Assembly: GCF_000426465.1 (NCBI RefSeq)
Contig: NZ_AUFK01000013.1
Coordinates: 434,001 to 498,000 of the forward strand
DNA length: 64,000 bases
DNA from: Epilithonimonas caeni DSM 17710
GTDB taxonomy: Bacteria > Bacteroidota > Bacteroidia > Flavobacteriales > Weeksellaceae
Direction: 5' to 3'
A model generated the notes under the pieces. That model was not told the origin of the DNA. It did no database searches and saw nothing but the letters and a program-made list of their open reading frames with translations. Made by a program: the position numbers and the translations under genes. Below, piece by piece: positions 17,603 through 25,137 of the stretch (position 1 is its first letter; each line of letters opens with the position of its first letter).

Positions 17603-17893
17603 ATGAGAAAGTTAATAGCAGGTGGTCTGATTATTTTCGGAGCAATGTCTGTTACTGCACAGGTAACGCCGCCACAAGACACAACAAGAACCAAAACGGA
17701 GAAGAAGATGAATAAGACAACTCCGGAAACTGTTCAGCCCAACGGAATGAATGGAACGATTGATACGACCACAATTCAGGATAAGTCCAAAAAAACGGAG
17801 GACAAGAATAGAAAAAGGCTTGAACCTCGAAAAGATGGATTGAATAATGAAGCAGTGAAACCAACACAACCCGCACCAGGACAATTAGAATAG
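17603..17893 (+). CDS. Small secreted hydrophilic protein, unknown
   Basis: A 96-residue protein that I do not recognise. Residues 1-19 are a clear signal peptide (ending VTAQ), then the mature part is wholly hydrophilic and low-complexity, rich in Thr, Lys, Asn and Pro (VTPPQDTTRTKTEKK, KSKKTEDKNRKRLEPRK), hence probably disordered. The convincing signal peptide and a terminator directly after the stop argue that it is a real gene. Small exported proteins of this type are frequent in Chryseobacterium; role unknown. Confidence 0.7.
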   Translation: MRKLIAGGLIIFGAMSVTAQVTPPQDTTRTKTEKKMNKTTPETVQPNGMNGTIDTTTIQDKSKKTEDKNRKRLEPRKDGLNNEAVKPTQPAPGQLE

Positions 17894-17923
17894 AAAAAGG
17901 AGCAAATTAATTTGCTCCTTTTT
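17894..17923. terminator. Bidirectional terminator between convergent genes
   Basis: A perfect 30-base palindrome with GGAGCAAAT arms, five A residues on the left and five T on the right, so it can stop transcription on both strands. It overlaps the last two bases of the hemE stop codon. Confidence 0.88.
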
Positions 17924-18947
17924 ATGGTTTCCATTCAACCACTGCTTTGATGAAAGCTTCGGCATTTTCAACCGGAATATTTGGTAAAATCCCGTGTCCG
18001 AGATTGACAATATATTTATCTTTTCCGAAACGATCGATCATTTCGTGAACCATTCTTCTAATCGTTCCCGGTGTCGAGTGTAATCTTGAAGGGTCAAAAT
18101 TCCCTTGCAAAGTTACGGCGTTACTTGTGAATTGTCTCGCCAATTCAGGAGTGATCGTCCAATCAACGCCCAAAGCAGACGCTTTGGACTTCGTCATATC
18201 TTCCAACGCAAACCAACAGCCTTTTCCAAAAACCACAACGTGAGTCAACGGAGCAAGCGCTTCCACGATCTGATTGATATATTGCCAGGAAAATTCCTGA
18301 TAATCTGCTGGCGAAAGCATCCCGCCCCAAGAATCGAAAACCTGGACCGCGGAAACGCCTTTTTCCACTTTTCTTTTTAGGTAAGCAATCGTGGTATCTG
18401 TGATTTTTTGTAATAATTTGTGCGCCGCTTCCGGTTGTAGAAAACAAAATGACTTTGCAATATTGAAATCCTTAGAACCTCTACCTTCTATACAATAACA
18501 GAAAATCGTCCAAGGCGAACCTGCAAATCCAATCAAAGGAATCTTGTTATCCAGTTTTTCCAAGGTCATTTCTATCGCATCAAAAACATAACCCAAAGTA
18601 TCATTCACATCAGGAACAATCACGTCTTCCACTTGTTGGGCAGTTCTGATTGGCTCTTCCAGCCAAGGTCCAACCGATTCTTTCATTTTGAAATCAATTC
18701 CCATTGCTTGCGGTACTACCAAAATATCGGAGAACAAAATCGCTGCGTCCAAAGGAAATCTTCTAATCGGCTGCACCGTGATTTCCGACGCCAATTCCGG
18801 TGTTTGACATCTTGTGAAAAAATCGTATTTGTCGCGCAAAGCGATGAATTCCGGCAGATATCTTCCCGCTTGTCTCATCATCCAGACTGGCGGTCTTTCC
18901 ACGGTTTCTCCGCGAAGTGCCTTTAAGTATAGGTCGTTTTTAATCAT
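17922..18947 (-). CDS. hemE: Uroporphyrinogen decarboxylase
   Basis: A 341-residue cytosolic enzyme that removes four carboxyls from uroporphyrinogen III to give coproporphyrinogen III. Signatures: [15 protein letters not shown] (residues about 21-35), whose Arg/Gln residues bind the propionates, and [18 protein letters not shown], then VDWTI and LQGNFDP. The frame is open up to 19025, but that extension is encoded by an interspersed repeat; ATG 18947 gives [13 protein letters not shown], the normal family start. It is the last gene of the minus-strand hemA-hemC-hemD-hemE set, separated from hemD by 411 bases of repeats. Confidence 0.97.
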   Translation of the reverse strand: MIKNDLYLKALRGETVERPPVWMMRQAGRYLPEFIALRDKYDFFTRCQTPELASEITVQPIRRFPLDAAILFSDILVVPQAMGIDFKMKESVGPWLEEPIRTAQQVEDVIVPDVNDTLGYVFDAIEMTLEKLDNKIPLIGFAGSPWTIFCYCIEGRGSKDFNIAKSFCFLQPEAAHKLLQKITDTTIAYLKRKVEKGVSAVQVFDSWGGMLSPADYQEFSWQYINQIVEALAPLTHVVVFGKGCWFALEDMTKSKASALGVDWTITPELARQFTSNAVTLQGNFDPSRLHSTPGTIRRMVHEMIDRFGKDKYIVNLGHGILPNIPVENAEAFIKAVVEWKP

Positions 18948-18958
18948 TTTATATATTA

Positions 18959-19041
18959 TTTTGGGCGCCTTTATCCGCCTTCCGCTCCCAATTGTCACTC
19001 TGAGGCTCTCGAAGAGTTCGCTCAAGTCGGGGCGCGCTTCG
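18959..19041. repeat. Interspersed structured element, copy B
   Basis: It starts TTTTGGGCGCC, has GCTCCCAAT at 18984-18992, an internal CTCTGAG...CTCGAAGAG segment and ends CGCTCAAGTCGGG (19019-19031) GCGC. The ends GCGCC (18965-18969) and GGCGC (19031-19035) can pair. A second copy lies at 35611-35741 with the same landmarks but different end bases that still pair. Confidence 0.65.
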
Positions 19042-19358
19042 TAAAATATAACTTTATTCCTTCAAATCAAGATTTCCGAAAGTTGAACTTTCTTTTGAAA
19101 TCAAATTCTGAATTAATTTTAGCCTTTTCGAACTATTGCAAAATATTCAACAGTTCAGGTTTTATTTAAGCTGTTGCATATCATGCAACAAGTTGTAATA
19201 ATCTAATATCAATAGGAATGGGCTTTAGCCCATTTTCTAAGTTCAATCTCTAATAGACTTTAGTCGAAATTTAAGTTTCGTCTAAAGTCTATTTTGTTTT
19301 TAATAATAACACCGGGCTGAAGCCCGACGCAATTGACAATATAATTCGTCGAAACTTT
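19042..19358. repeat. Intergenic palindrome array between hemD and hemE
   Basis: No gene is visible. Three palindromes follow one another: AATGGGCTTTAGCCCATT (19217-19234); an 18-bp stem with one mismatch (19252-19269 with 19276-19293, loop TTTAAG, core GACTTTAGTC/GTCTAAAGTC); and CGGGCTGAAGCCCG (19313-19326). All share a GNCTTTAGNC-like core, which suggests a repeated family. 19042-19216 is AT-rich with nothing recognisable. Confidence 0.7.
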
Positions 19359-20060
19359 TTATTCTGAACTAAAATTAATCTTAACCAAATTCAATAAATC
19401 ATCTAAAGTATTTTTCGAGCTAGTAATTATTTTGTTATTAGTTAGTTTTTCAATTTCCGAAGTCGTTGTTTTTCCAATCGAAAAAATCTTCATATTCTCC
19501 AAATTATTAAACTTTGCAAAACTACGAACTCCACTCGGACTGAAGAAAACTATCGCCTGATATTTCTCATCGATTTTTGGGTAGAGCAGATCGGTCTTAT
19601 AAACAGGGATTTTTTTGTAAGAAATATTTTGTAAAGGTAATTTCTCATCCAGAATGTCAATCGCAATATCACCACAAAAATGCAGAAACTTTTCGTTCAC
19701 AGAATTTTCCGTTACGAAATTTGAAAGCTCATTGGCATTCTTACAAAGTTTAAAAGTTCCGAAATGATGTTGCCTTAATTCCTTTTTTGTTTGTGAACCA
19801 ACAACGTAGATTTTGTTATAGTTTTTTGGCTCGGTAAAATTTTCATTCGGAGAAAATCCGTTTTCAAAAAAAGCTTTCACACCATTCACACTTGTGAAAA
19901 TCAGTGAGTTGTTTTTTAAACCGAAAGCTTTAGTTTTTATAAATTCCGTATTAATAACTTCAACAAAATCAACCGACACTTCGACTCCGCTCAGTGTGAC
20001 AGTTCCTAATTTCTCAGAAACCTTTTCTCTGTCCAGTGATTTTGTAAAAAGGATTTTCAT
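19359..20060 (-). CDS. hemD: Uroporphyrinogen-III synthase
   Basis: A 233-residue enzyme that closes hydroxymethylbilane and inverts ring D to make uroporphyrinogen III. HemD is poorly conserved, but IFTSVNGVKAFFENG (around residues 54-68), YVVGSQTKKEL and the C-terminal IVFFSPSGVRSF with IFSIGKTTTSEIE are the typical two-domain landmarks. Context is decisive: it lies between hemC and hemE. Odd: residues 21-29 (VTLSGVEVS) are encoded by an interspersed palindrome (19976-20000) of the type seen between genes elsewhere, so the N-terminal part has taken in repeat DNA without losing frame. Repeats also lie on both sides. Confidence 0.92.
   Translation of the reverse strand: MKILFTKSLDREKVSEKLGTVTLSGVEVSVDFVEVINTEFIKTKAFGLKNNSLIFTSVNGVKAFFENGFSPNENFTEPKNYNKIYVVGSQTKKELRQHHFGTFKLCKNANELSNFVTENSVNEKFLHFCGDIAIDILDEKLPLQNISYKKIPVYKTDLLYPKIDEKYQAIVFFSPSGVRSFAKFNNLENMKIFSIGKTTTSEIEKLTNNKIITSSKNTLDDLLNLVKINFSSE
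19976..20000. repeat. Interspersed palindrome inside hemD
   Basis: The 25 bases have arms ACACT (19976-19980) and AGTGT (19993-19997) around TCGACTCCGCTC. They resemble the TCGAAG/CTGAG module at 18998-19016, 20071-20087 and 35641-35657. Confidence 0.6.
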
Positions 20061-20070
20061 ATTTATAAAG

Positions 20071-20087
20071 TCTTCGAGAGCCTCAGA
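20071..20087. repeat. Inverted 17-base copy of 18999-19015
   Basis: TCTTCGAGAGCCTCAGA is the exact reverse complement of 18999-19015. The two copies bracket hemD about 1.05 kb apart. Confidence 0.75.
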
Positions 20088-20114
20088 CTTACAATGGTAA
20101 AATTAAAATATTAT

Positions 20115-20170
20115 TTTGTCATTTCGCAGGAATCTGAATTTAGCTGTCTAGATTCCTACGGAATGACAAA
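20115..20170. repeat. GTCATTTCG...GGAATCT hairpin repeat
   Basis: A 21-base arm (20115-20135) pairs with 20150-20170 with two mismatches, of the TTTGTCATTCCGTAGGAATCT type common between flavobacterial genes (from memory). It fills the gap between hemC and hemD and could act on the transcript. Confidence 0.7.
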
Positions 20171-20193
20171 CAGGACGTTTGAATCGAAAAAAA

Positions 20194-21102
20194 TTATAAG
20201 CTTTTTCTGATTTCATCCATCAATTCTTTTCCTCCGTTTTTCAAAACTTCCAAAGCGATTTTTTCTCCAAAGTTTTCAGAGTTGTTCCAGTCAAAAATCT
20301 CATCAGTTTCGATGCAGTTTTTCCCGTCAAGAGAACAAAGTCTTCCGAGGAATCTGATTTGTCCGTCAAGCATTTCAGCTTTTGCACCAATCGGAGCTGT
20401 ACAACCGCCTTCCAGAGTTTTCAGAAATTCTCTTTCTATCGTTACACATATTTCTGTTTCTTTATGAGAAATCGATTTTAGAGATTCGTTCAATTCTGCG
20501 TTATCAGACAGGCTTGCAATCGCAACAACACCTTGCGAAGGCGCTTGCAATAAGAACGGAATTTGTTCGTAATTAATATCCAGATCCATTCTTTTGATTC
20601 CAGCCAAAGAAAATATTGTGGCATCAGCGATTCCGTCATTCAGTTTTTTCAAACGGGTCTGAACATTTCCTCGGATATCCGTGAATTCAGTTTCAGGAAA
20701 ATCTTTCAACCAAAACGCGCGTCTTCTCAAACTGCTGGTTGCGATTTTCAAAACGTTCAAGTCCAATGGTTCCGCATCATTATTTCTAACCAAAACATCT
20801 TCCGGGAAATCTCTTTCCAAAACCGCAGAAATCTGAATGTTTTCCGGCAACTGAGTCGGAACATCTTTCAGAGAATGAACGGCAATATCAATTTCCTTAT
20901 TTAATAAAGCAATGTCCAAATCTTTTGTGAAAACTCCGGTAATTCCCAATGCATAAAGCGGTTGGTCAAGATTTTTGTCTCCGGAACTTACGATAGGAAC
21001 AATCTCAGTTTCGAAACCAAGATTCTTTAACTTTGATTCAACTTCGTGCGCTTGCCAAAGTGCAAGTGGACTATTTCTTGTTCCTATTCTTATTTTGTTC
21101 AT
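20194..21102 (-). CDS. hemC: Hydroxymethylbilane synthase (porphobilinogen deaminase)
   Basis: A 302-residue enzyme that joins four porphobilinogens into hydroxymethylbilane. It opens IRIGTRNSPLALWQA and carries HSLKDVPTQLP (catalytic Asp context), SSLRRRAFW and IRGNVQTRLKKL for propionate binding. The dipyrromethane cofactor would be attached to Cys234 in LEGGCTAPIGA. The start overlaps the 3' end of hemA by 32 bases on the same strand, so translation is probably coupled. Confidence 0.97.
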   Translation of the reverse strand: MNKIRIGTRNSPLALWQAHEVESKLKNLGFETEIVPIVSSGDKNLDQPLYALGITGVFTKDLDIALLNKEIDIAVHSLKDVPTQLPENIQISAVLERDFPEDVLVRNNDAEPLDLNVLKIATSSLRRRAFWLKDFPETEFTDIRGNVQTRLKKLNDGIADATIFSLAGIKRMDLDINYEQIPFLLQAPSQGVVAIASLSDNAELNESLKSISHKETEICVTIEREFLKTLEGGCTAPIGAKAEMLDGQIRFLGRLCSLDGKNCIETDEIFDWNNSENFGEKIALEVLKNGGKELMDEIRKSL

Positions 21103-22360
21103 CGGATTCTTGTTTATGAATGTCCAGAATATCCTCCATTATTTTTGTGATTTCGTCTGCTCGAGATGGGTTTTCCAGAATATATTTAGCAAAACGGTTT
21201 GTGATTTTCTGCACCAGATTGTTAGATAATTCCATATCCTCGATTTTTGCGTAATGGAATTTCTTATGAATGTTGTGCATCTCGTTTTCTTCAATCTGTT
21301 TCAGAGAATTTTTGAACTGATTGATTTGAGGCGCCAATTTTCTTTTCTTTTCCCAATCTACAAATTCTTTAGCCATTTCCTTGATGATGCCTTCTGCTTT
21401 TGGAATTTCCTTCTTGCGCTGTTCCATCGTTGCTTTGATGGTTTGCGAAAGTTGGTCAACATCAATCAATGTGACATTTTCCCAATTCCCGATTTCTTTC
21501 TGAACATTATTTGGAATAGACAGATCGATGACCAGCATTTCTTTATCTTTAGGAAAATTGGATTCGTCAATAATAAATTTTTGAGCACCTGTTGCAACAA
21601 TCAGCACATCGGTTTGCTTAAGTTCTTCCGGAAACAGATTGAAATCGATTTGCGGAATATTGTACTTATCAGCAATTTTTTCAGCTTTTTCAAAAGAGCG
21701 ATTGGCAATTTTGATTTTCGGCTGATAGATATGTTTTACAAGGTTTTCAATTGTATTTTGTCCGATTTCTCCAACACCCAAAAGCAAAATGTTCTTCTCG
21801 TGAATGTGTCTTGTATTATTCAGTATGTAATGGACCGCCGCATAAGAGACCGAAGCGGAACCTGTACTGATCCCGGTTTCATTCTTAATTCTTTTCGAAA
21901 TCTGGATCGATGAGTTAATCGCTCTTTCCAAATACGGATTAGAAAAATCTTTATATTTTTTGAATCGATGGTACGCGTTCTTGATTTGAGAAACAATCTC
22001 AAAATCACCGATAATCTGACTTTCCAAACCTGCCGCAACACGGAAAAGGTGGAAAAGTGCATCTTCTCTCTGCAGAACGTTCACATATTTTAAAAACTCT
22101 GAAAGAGAAACGCCGACGGTGTCACAATAAAGTTCTGCAATGTGAAGATAATTCTTCGTCGTAGAATAAATTTCGGTTCTGTTGCAAGTGGAAACCACAA
22201 AAGCATCGCCGTAATCCTGCTCATGGATTTGGTTGACAAAAGACTTGACATGGTCATCGAAGAACGCAAATTTTCCACGCGTTTCAGCATCGGCTTTTTC
22301 ATAACTAATGCTTAGAACGGCGAAATCAGAAGTTTGATGAAATTTATTTTTTAGACTCAT
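21071..22360 (-). CDS. hemA: Glutamyl-tRNA reductase
   Basis: A 429-residue NADPH enzyme that reduces glutamyl-tRNA(Glu) to glutamate-1-semialdehyde, the first step of the C5 tetrapyrrole route. The nucleophile is Cys59 in VVSTCNRTEIY; GLESQIIGDFEIVSQIKNAY and the Rossmann segment ILLLGVGEIGQNTIENL follow, with the C-terminal dimerisation helices. It is the first gene of hemA-hemC-hemD-hemE and divergent from mreB across 287 bases. HemL (the next enzyme) is not in the window. Confidence 0.97.
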   Translation of the reverse strand: MSLKNKFHQTSDFAVLSISYEKADAETRGKFAFFDDHVKSFVNQIHEQDYGDAFVVSTCNRTEIYSTTKNYLHIAELYCDTVGVSLSEFLKYVNVLQREDALFHLFRVAAGLESQIIGDFEIVSQIKNAYHRFKKYKDFSNPYLERAINSSIQISKRIKNETGISTGSASVSYAAVHYILNNTRHIHEKNILLLGVGEIGQNTIENLVKHIYQPKIKIANRSFEKAEKIADKYNIPQIDFNLFPEELKQTDVLIVATGAQKFIIDESNFPKDKEMLVIDLSIPNNVQKEIGNWENVTLIDVDQLSQTIKATMEQRKKEIPKAEGIIKEMAKEFVDWEKKRKLAPQINQFKNSLKQIEENEMHNIHKKFHYAKIEDMELSNNLVQKITNRFAKYILENPSRADEITKIMEDILDIHKQESDEQNKNRNKK

Positions 22361-22370
22361 TTTCAGTTTG

Positions 22371-22378
22371 CAAATTTA
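22371..22378 (-). promoter_or_regulatory. TAnnTTTG -7 box for the hem operon
   Basis: TAAATTTG on the minus strand ends 10 bases before the hemA ATG, so the leader would be only a few bases. The -33 element is unclear. Confidence 0.4.
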
Positions 22379-22614
22379 CAATTTTTAAAACTAAGACTGT
22401 TTCTGAATATCATTTTGGAAAATTGATAAAATCTATAAGTTTTCTGAAAATTATAAGTAGATTTCCAACAATATATTCCTCTTTTTGAAGTTTTAATATG
22501 ATAGGTTTGTTTGAACCTGAATTTTGGAATTTTTAGTAATTATTCGATATGAAATTTTAAGGAAATTTTAACCAAAATATTTTTAATTCAATCTATAGAA
22601 TAAGTCTAAATTCC

Positions 22615-22622
22615 TATCTTTG
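22615..22622 (+). promoter_or_regulatory. TAnnTTTG -7 box for the mre operon
   Basis: TATCTTTG lies 26 bases before the mreB ATG at 22648. The rest of the 287-base hemA/mreB gap is AT-rich with nothing else recognisable. Confidence 0.55.
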
Positions 22623-22647
22623 TCAACTTAACAATTATTGAACGGAA

Positions 22648-23673
22648 ATGGGTATATTGGATATGTTTACGCAAGAGATTGCGATTGACTTGGGTACAGC
22701 GAATACGCTAATCATACATAACAACAAGATCGTTGTGGATCAGCCTTCTATCGTGGCGATAGAGCGCTCGTCCGGCAAACCGATTGCTGTTGGGGAACAG
22801 GCAAAACATATGCAAGGGAAGACCCATGAGGATATTAAAACAGTTCGCCCATTGAAGGATGGTGTGATTGCAGATTTCCACGCTTCCGAACATATGATCA
22901 AGGAATTTATCAAGCAAATCCCGGGCATCAAAGGAAAGCTTTTTCAACCCGCACTCAGAATTGTTATTTGTATCCCATCCGGAATTACCGAAGTTGAAAA
23001 AAGAGCGGTAAGAGATTCTGCTCAAAAAGTTAATGCAAAAGAGGTTCGTTTGATTTATGAACCAATGGCTGCTGCAATAGGAGTTGGTATTGATGTTCAG
23101 AAGCCGGAAGGTAATATGATTATCGACATAGGTGGTGGTACAACAGAGATTGCTGTAGTGGCGCTTGGCGGAATCGTTTGTGACAAATCTGTGAAAATTG
23201 CAGGTGATGTTTTCACCAATGATATTGCCTATTATCTTAGAACGCACCATAATTTATATATCGGGGAAAGAACGGCGGAGAGAATCAAATTAGAAGTCGG
23301 TTCTGCAGTTGAAGAATTGGATGTTCCGATTGATGATATTCCTGTACAGGGTCGTGATTTGATTACCGGGAAGCCAAAAGAGATTATGGTCAATTATAAA
23401 GAAATTGCCAAAGCTCTTGATAAATCAATCATCAGAATCGAGGATGCTGTGATGGAAACTCTTTCTTTGACACCTCCGGAATTGGCTGCGGATATCTATA
23501 AAACAGGTATCTATCTTGCTGGTGGTGGTGCTCTTTTGAGAGGTTTGGCAGACAGGCTTCACAGAAAAACCGGGCTTCCTGTTTTCGTGGCAGAAGACCC
23601 ATTGAGAGCGGTTGTAAGAGGAACAGGGATTGCTCTTAAAAATATGGATAAATTCAATTTCCTTATCAAATAA
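22648..23673 (+). CDS. mreB: Rod shape-determining actin homologue MreB
   Basis: A 341-residue actin-like ATPase that forms membrane-bound filaments guiding lateral peptidoglycan synthesis. Phosphate-1 IAIDLGTANT (residues 11-20), phosphate-2 MIIDIGGGTTEIAVV (about 154-168) and adenosine loop GIYLAGGGALLRGL near the C-terminus are all present. The N-terminus MGILDMFTQE is the membrane-binding amphipathic segment found in Gram-negative MreB. First gene of mreB-mreC-mreD-mrdA-rodA; the gap to mreC is 26 bases. Confidence 0.98.
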   Translation: MGILDMFTQEIAIDLGTANTLIIHNNKIVVDQPSIVAIERSSGKPIAVGEQAKHMQGKTHEDIKTVRPLKDGVIADFHASEHMIKEFIKQIPGIKGKLFQPALRIVICIPSGITEVEKRAVRDSAQKVNAKEVRLIYEPMAAAIGVGIDVQKPEGNMIIDIGGGTTEIAVVALGGIVCDKSVKIAGDVFTNDIAYYLRTHHNLYIGERTAERIKLEVGSAVEELDVPIDDIPVQGRDLITGKPKEIMVNYKEIAKALDKSIIRIEDAVMETLSLTPPELAADIYKTGIYLAGGGALLRGLADRLHRKTGLPVFVAEDPLRAVVRGTGIALKNMDKFNFLIK

Positions 23674-23699
23674 TTAATTTTTTTCGAGGTCTTTTTTAG

Positions 23700-24554
23700 A
23701 TGGGTGCTTTGCTGAGATTTTTTTCCAAGAATGCATTATTTGTGTTCTTCGTCTTCCTGCAATTGGTTGCAATTGTACTGATATTCAGCAAAAATGCTAT
23801 GCAGCAAAGTTTCCTGGCGGCAAAAACGGCGGCTTTCAACTCGTGGGTTTCCGGTTATATCGATGAAGGAACTTCCTATTTGAAATTAAAGCAGATCAAT
23901 GAAGACCTTGTTGTTCAGAACAAAGCCTTGATGAAAGAACTTTATGGAAAAGAAAAACTAGATAAGCCTGTTTTCCGAAGAGTTTATGATACAATCGGTG
24001 GCGGACAGATTTATACGTTCGTTGATGGCGAAGTTGTTTACAATACTATAAACAGAAAAGATAATTATTTCACAATTAACAGGGGACGTCTGCAAGGCGT
24101 AAGTTCCAAAATGGGTGTGATCGCACCACGGGGAATTGCCGGAATCGTCATCAATACAACGGATAATTATTCTTTGGTTCAATCGGTTTTGAGTACCAAT
24201 AAAATCAAGATCAGTGCTTCTCTTAAAAAGTCCGGTTATTTTGGAACGCTGTCTTGGAAAGGTGATGATTCCAGAACAATGACACTTTCTGATATTCCGA
24301 AATATGTTCCACTAAAAGTTGGTGATACTGTTGTAACAGATGGAAAATCTTCAATTTTCCCTGCAGGGATTTTGGTTGGAACTGTTGCCGGCTATCAGGT
24401 TGACAGCAAGACAGGATTCTGGGATGTTTCTGTGGAGCTTAGTGAAAAAATTGGGAGATTAAGTACGGTTTATGTTGTAAGAAATCTTAAAAAATCGGAG
24501 GTTCAGAAAATAGATGATACTTTAAAGGCTCAAATTAAAAAAGATGGTCAGTAG
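23700..24554 (+). CDS. mreC: Rod shape-determining protein MreC
   Basis: A 284-residue bitopic protein of the elongasome. One membrane helix lies near residues 10-30 (NALFVFFVFLQLVAIVLIF), then a periplasmic coiled coil at about 60-85 (KLKQINEDLVVQNKALMKEL), then the beta-barrel MreC core with INRGRLQGVSSKMGVIAPRG and GDTVVTDGKSSIFPAGI. It links MreB to PBP2. It overlaps mreD by 11 bases. Confidence 0.96.
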   Translation: MGALLRFFSKNALFVFFVFLQLVAIVLIFSKNAMQQSFLAAKTAAFNSWVSGYIDEGTSYLKLKQINEDLVVQNKALMKELYGKEKLDKPVFRRVYDTIGGGQIYTFVDGEVVYNTINRKDNYFTINRGRLQGVSSKMGVIAPRGIAGIVINTTDNYSLVQSVLSTNKIKISASLKKSGYFGTLSWKGDDSRTMTLSDIPKYVPLKVGDTVVTDGKSSIFPAGILVGTVAGYQVDSKTGFWDVSVELSEKIGRLSTVYVVRNLKKSEVQKIDDTLKAQIKKDGQ

Positions 24555-25050
24555 AAACATTGCATCAGACTTGCTTTTAATAGCAATACTTACAGCTTTT
24601 CAGGTTTTTATCCTGAACAGGATTGCTTTGTTTGGGCAATACATTCCTGTGCTTTATCCTGTATTTGTAATGTTCTATCCGTTTTTTCGAAATCAATTCC
24701 AATTTCTTGGATTGAGTTTTCTATTGGGATTATGTGTAGATGCATTTTTGGGAACTTGGGGAATCAATGCTTTTGCAACGACAGTTATTGCTTACTTTAG
24801 AACAATCATATTCAGAACTTCAACGGATACGACTACGGATTTCTTTTCTTTCCAGAGTATCCAATGGACTCAGTTCATATTTTTTATCATAACCAGTATT
24901 TTCATCCACCAATTTTTGGTACAATACATCGAGTTTTTTAAATTCGATAGATTTTTTGAAATTTTATTTAATGTAATAGTAACCAGTATAATCTCGTTTG
25001 TATTTATATTAGCCTATACATTAGCATTTAAAATAAAGCAAAAAGTCTGA
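24544..25050 (+). CDS. mreD: Rod shape-determining protein MreD
   Basis: A 168-residue inner-membrane protein with five to six hydrophobic helices, as usual for MreD. FPVLYPVFVMFYPF-like (here IPVLYPVFVMFYPF) and LGLCVDAFLGTWGINAFATT are the family's marks. Position between mreC and the PBP2 gene confirms the call. An 87-base gap separates it from mrdA. Confidence 0.93.
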   Translation: MVSRNIASDLLLIAILTAFQVFILNRIALFGQYIPVLYPVFVMFYPFFRNQFQFLGLSFLLGLCVDAFLGTWGINAFATTVIAYFRTIIFRTSTDTTTDFFSFQSIQWTQFIFFIITSIFIHQFLVQYIEFFKFDRFFEILFNVIVTSIISFVFILAYTLAFKIKQKV

Positions 25051-25137
25051 AAACCGAAAAATGTGTATAAAAAAAACCAACCCTATTTTCTTTGACATTG
25101 AGGTTGCATATGTCCTCTAAAAAATAGAAAAACACAT

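Noticed and set aside
18948-19025. N-terminal extension of HemE (26 residues)
   Set aside because: Encoded by an interspersed repeat; ATG 18947 gives the family start.
21254-21913. Long open frame antisense to hemA (219 codons)
   Set aside because: Phe/Ile/Arg-rich shadow of hemA codons with no recognisable domain; hemA motifs on the other strand are intact.
22708-23250. 180-codon frame antisense to mreB
   Set aside because: mreB is highly conserved over the same bases; the antisense product shows no known features.
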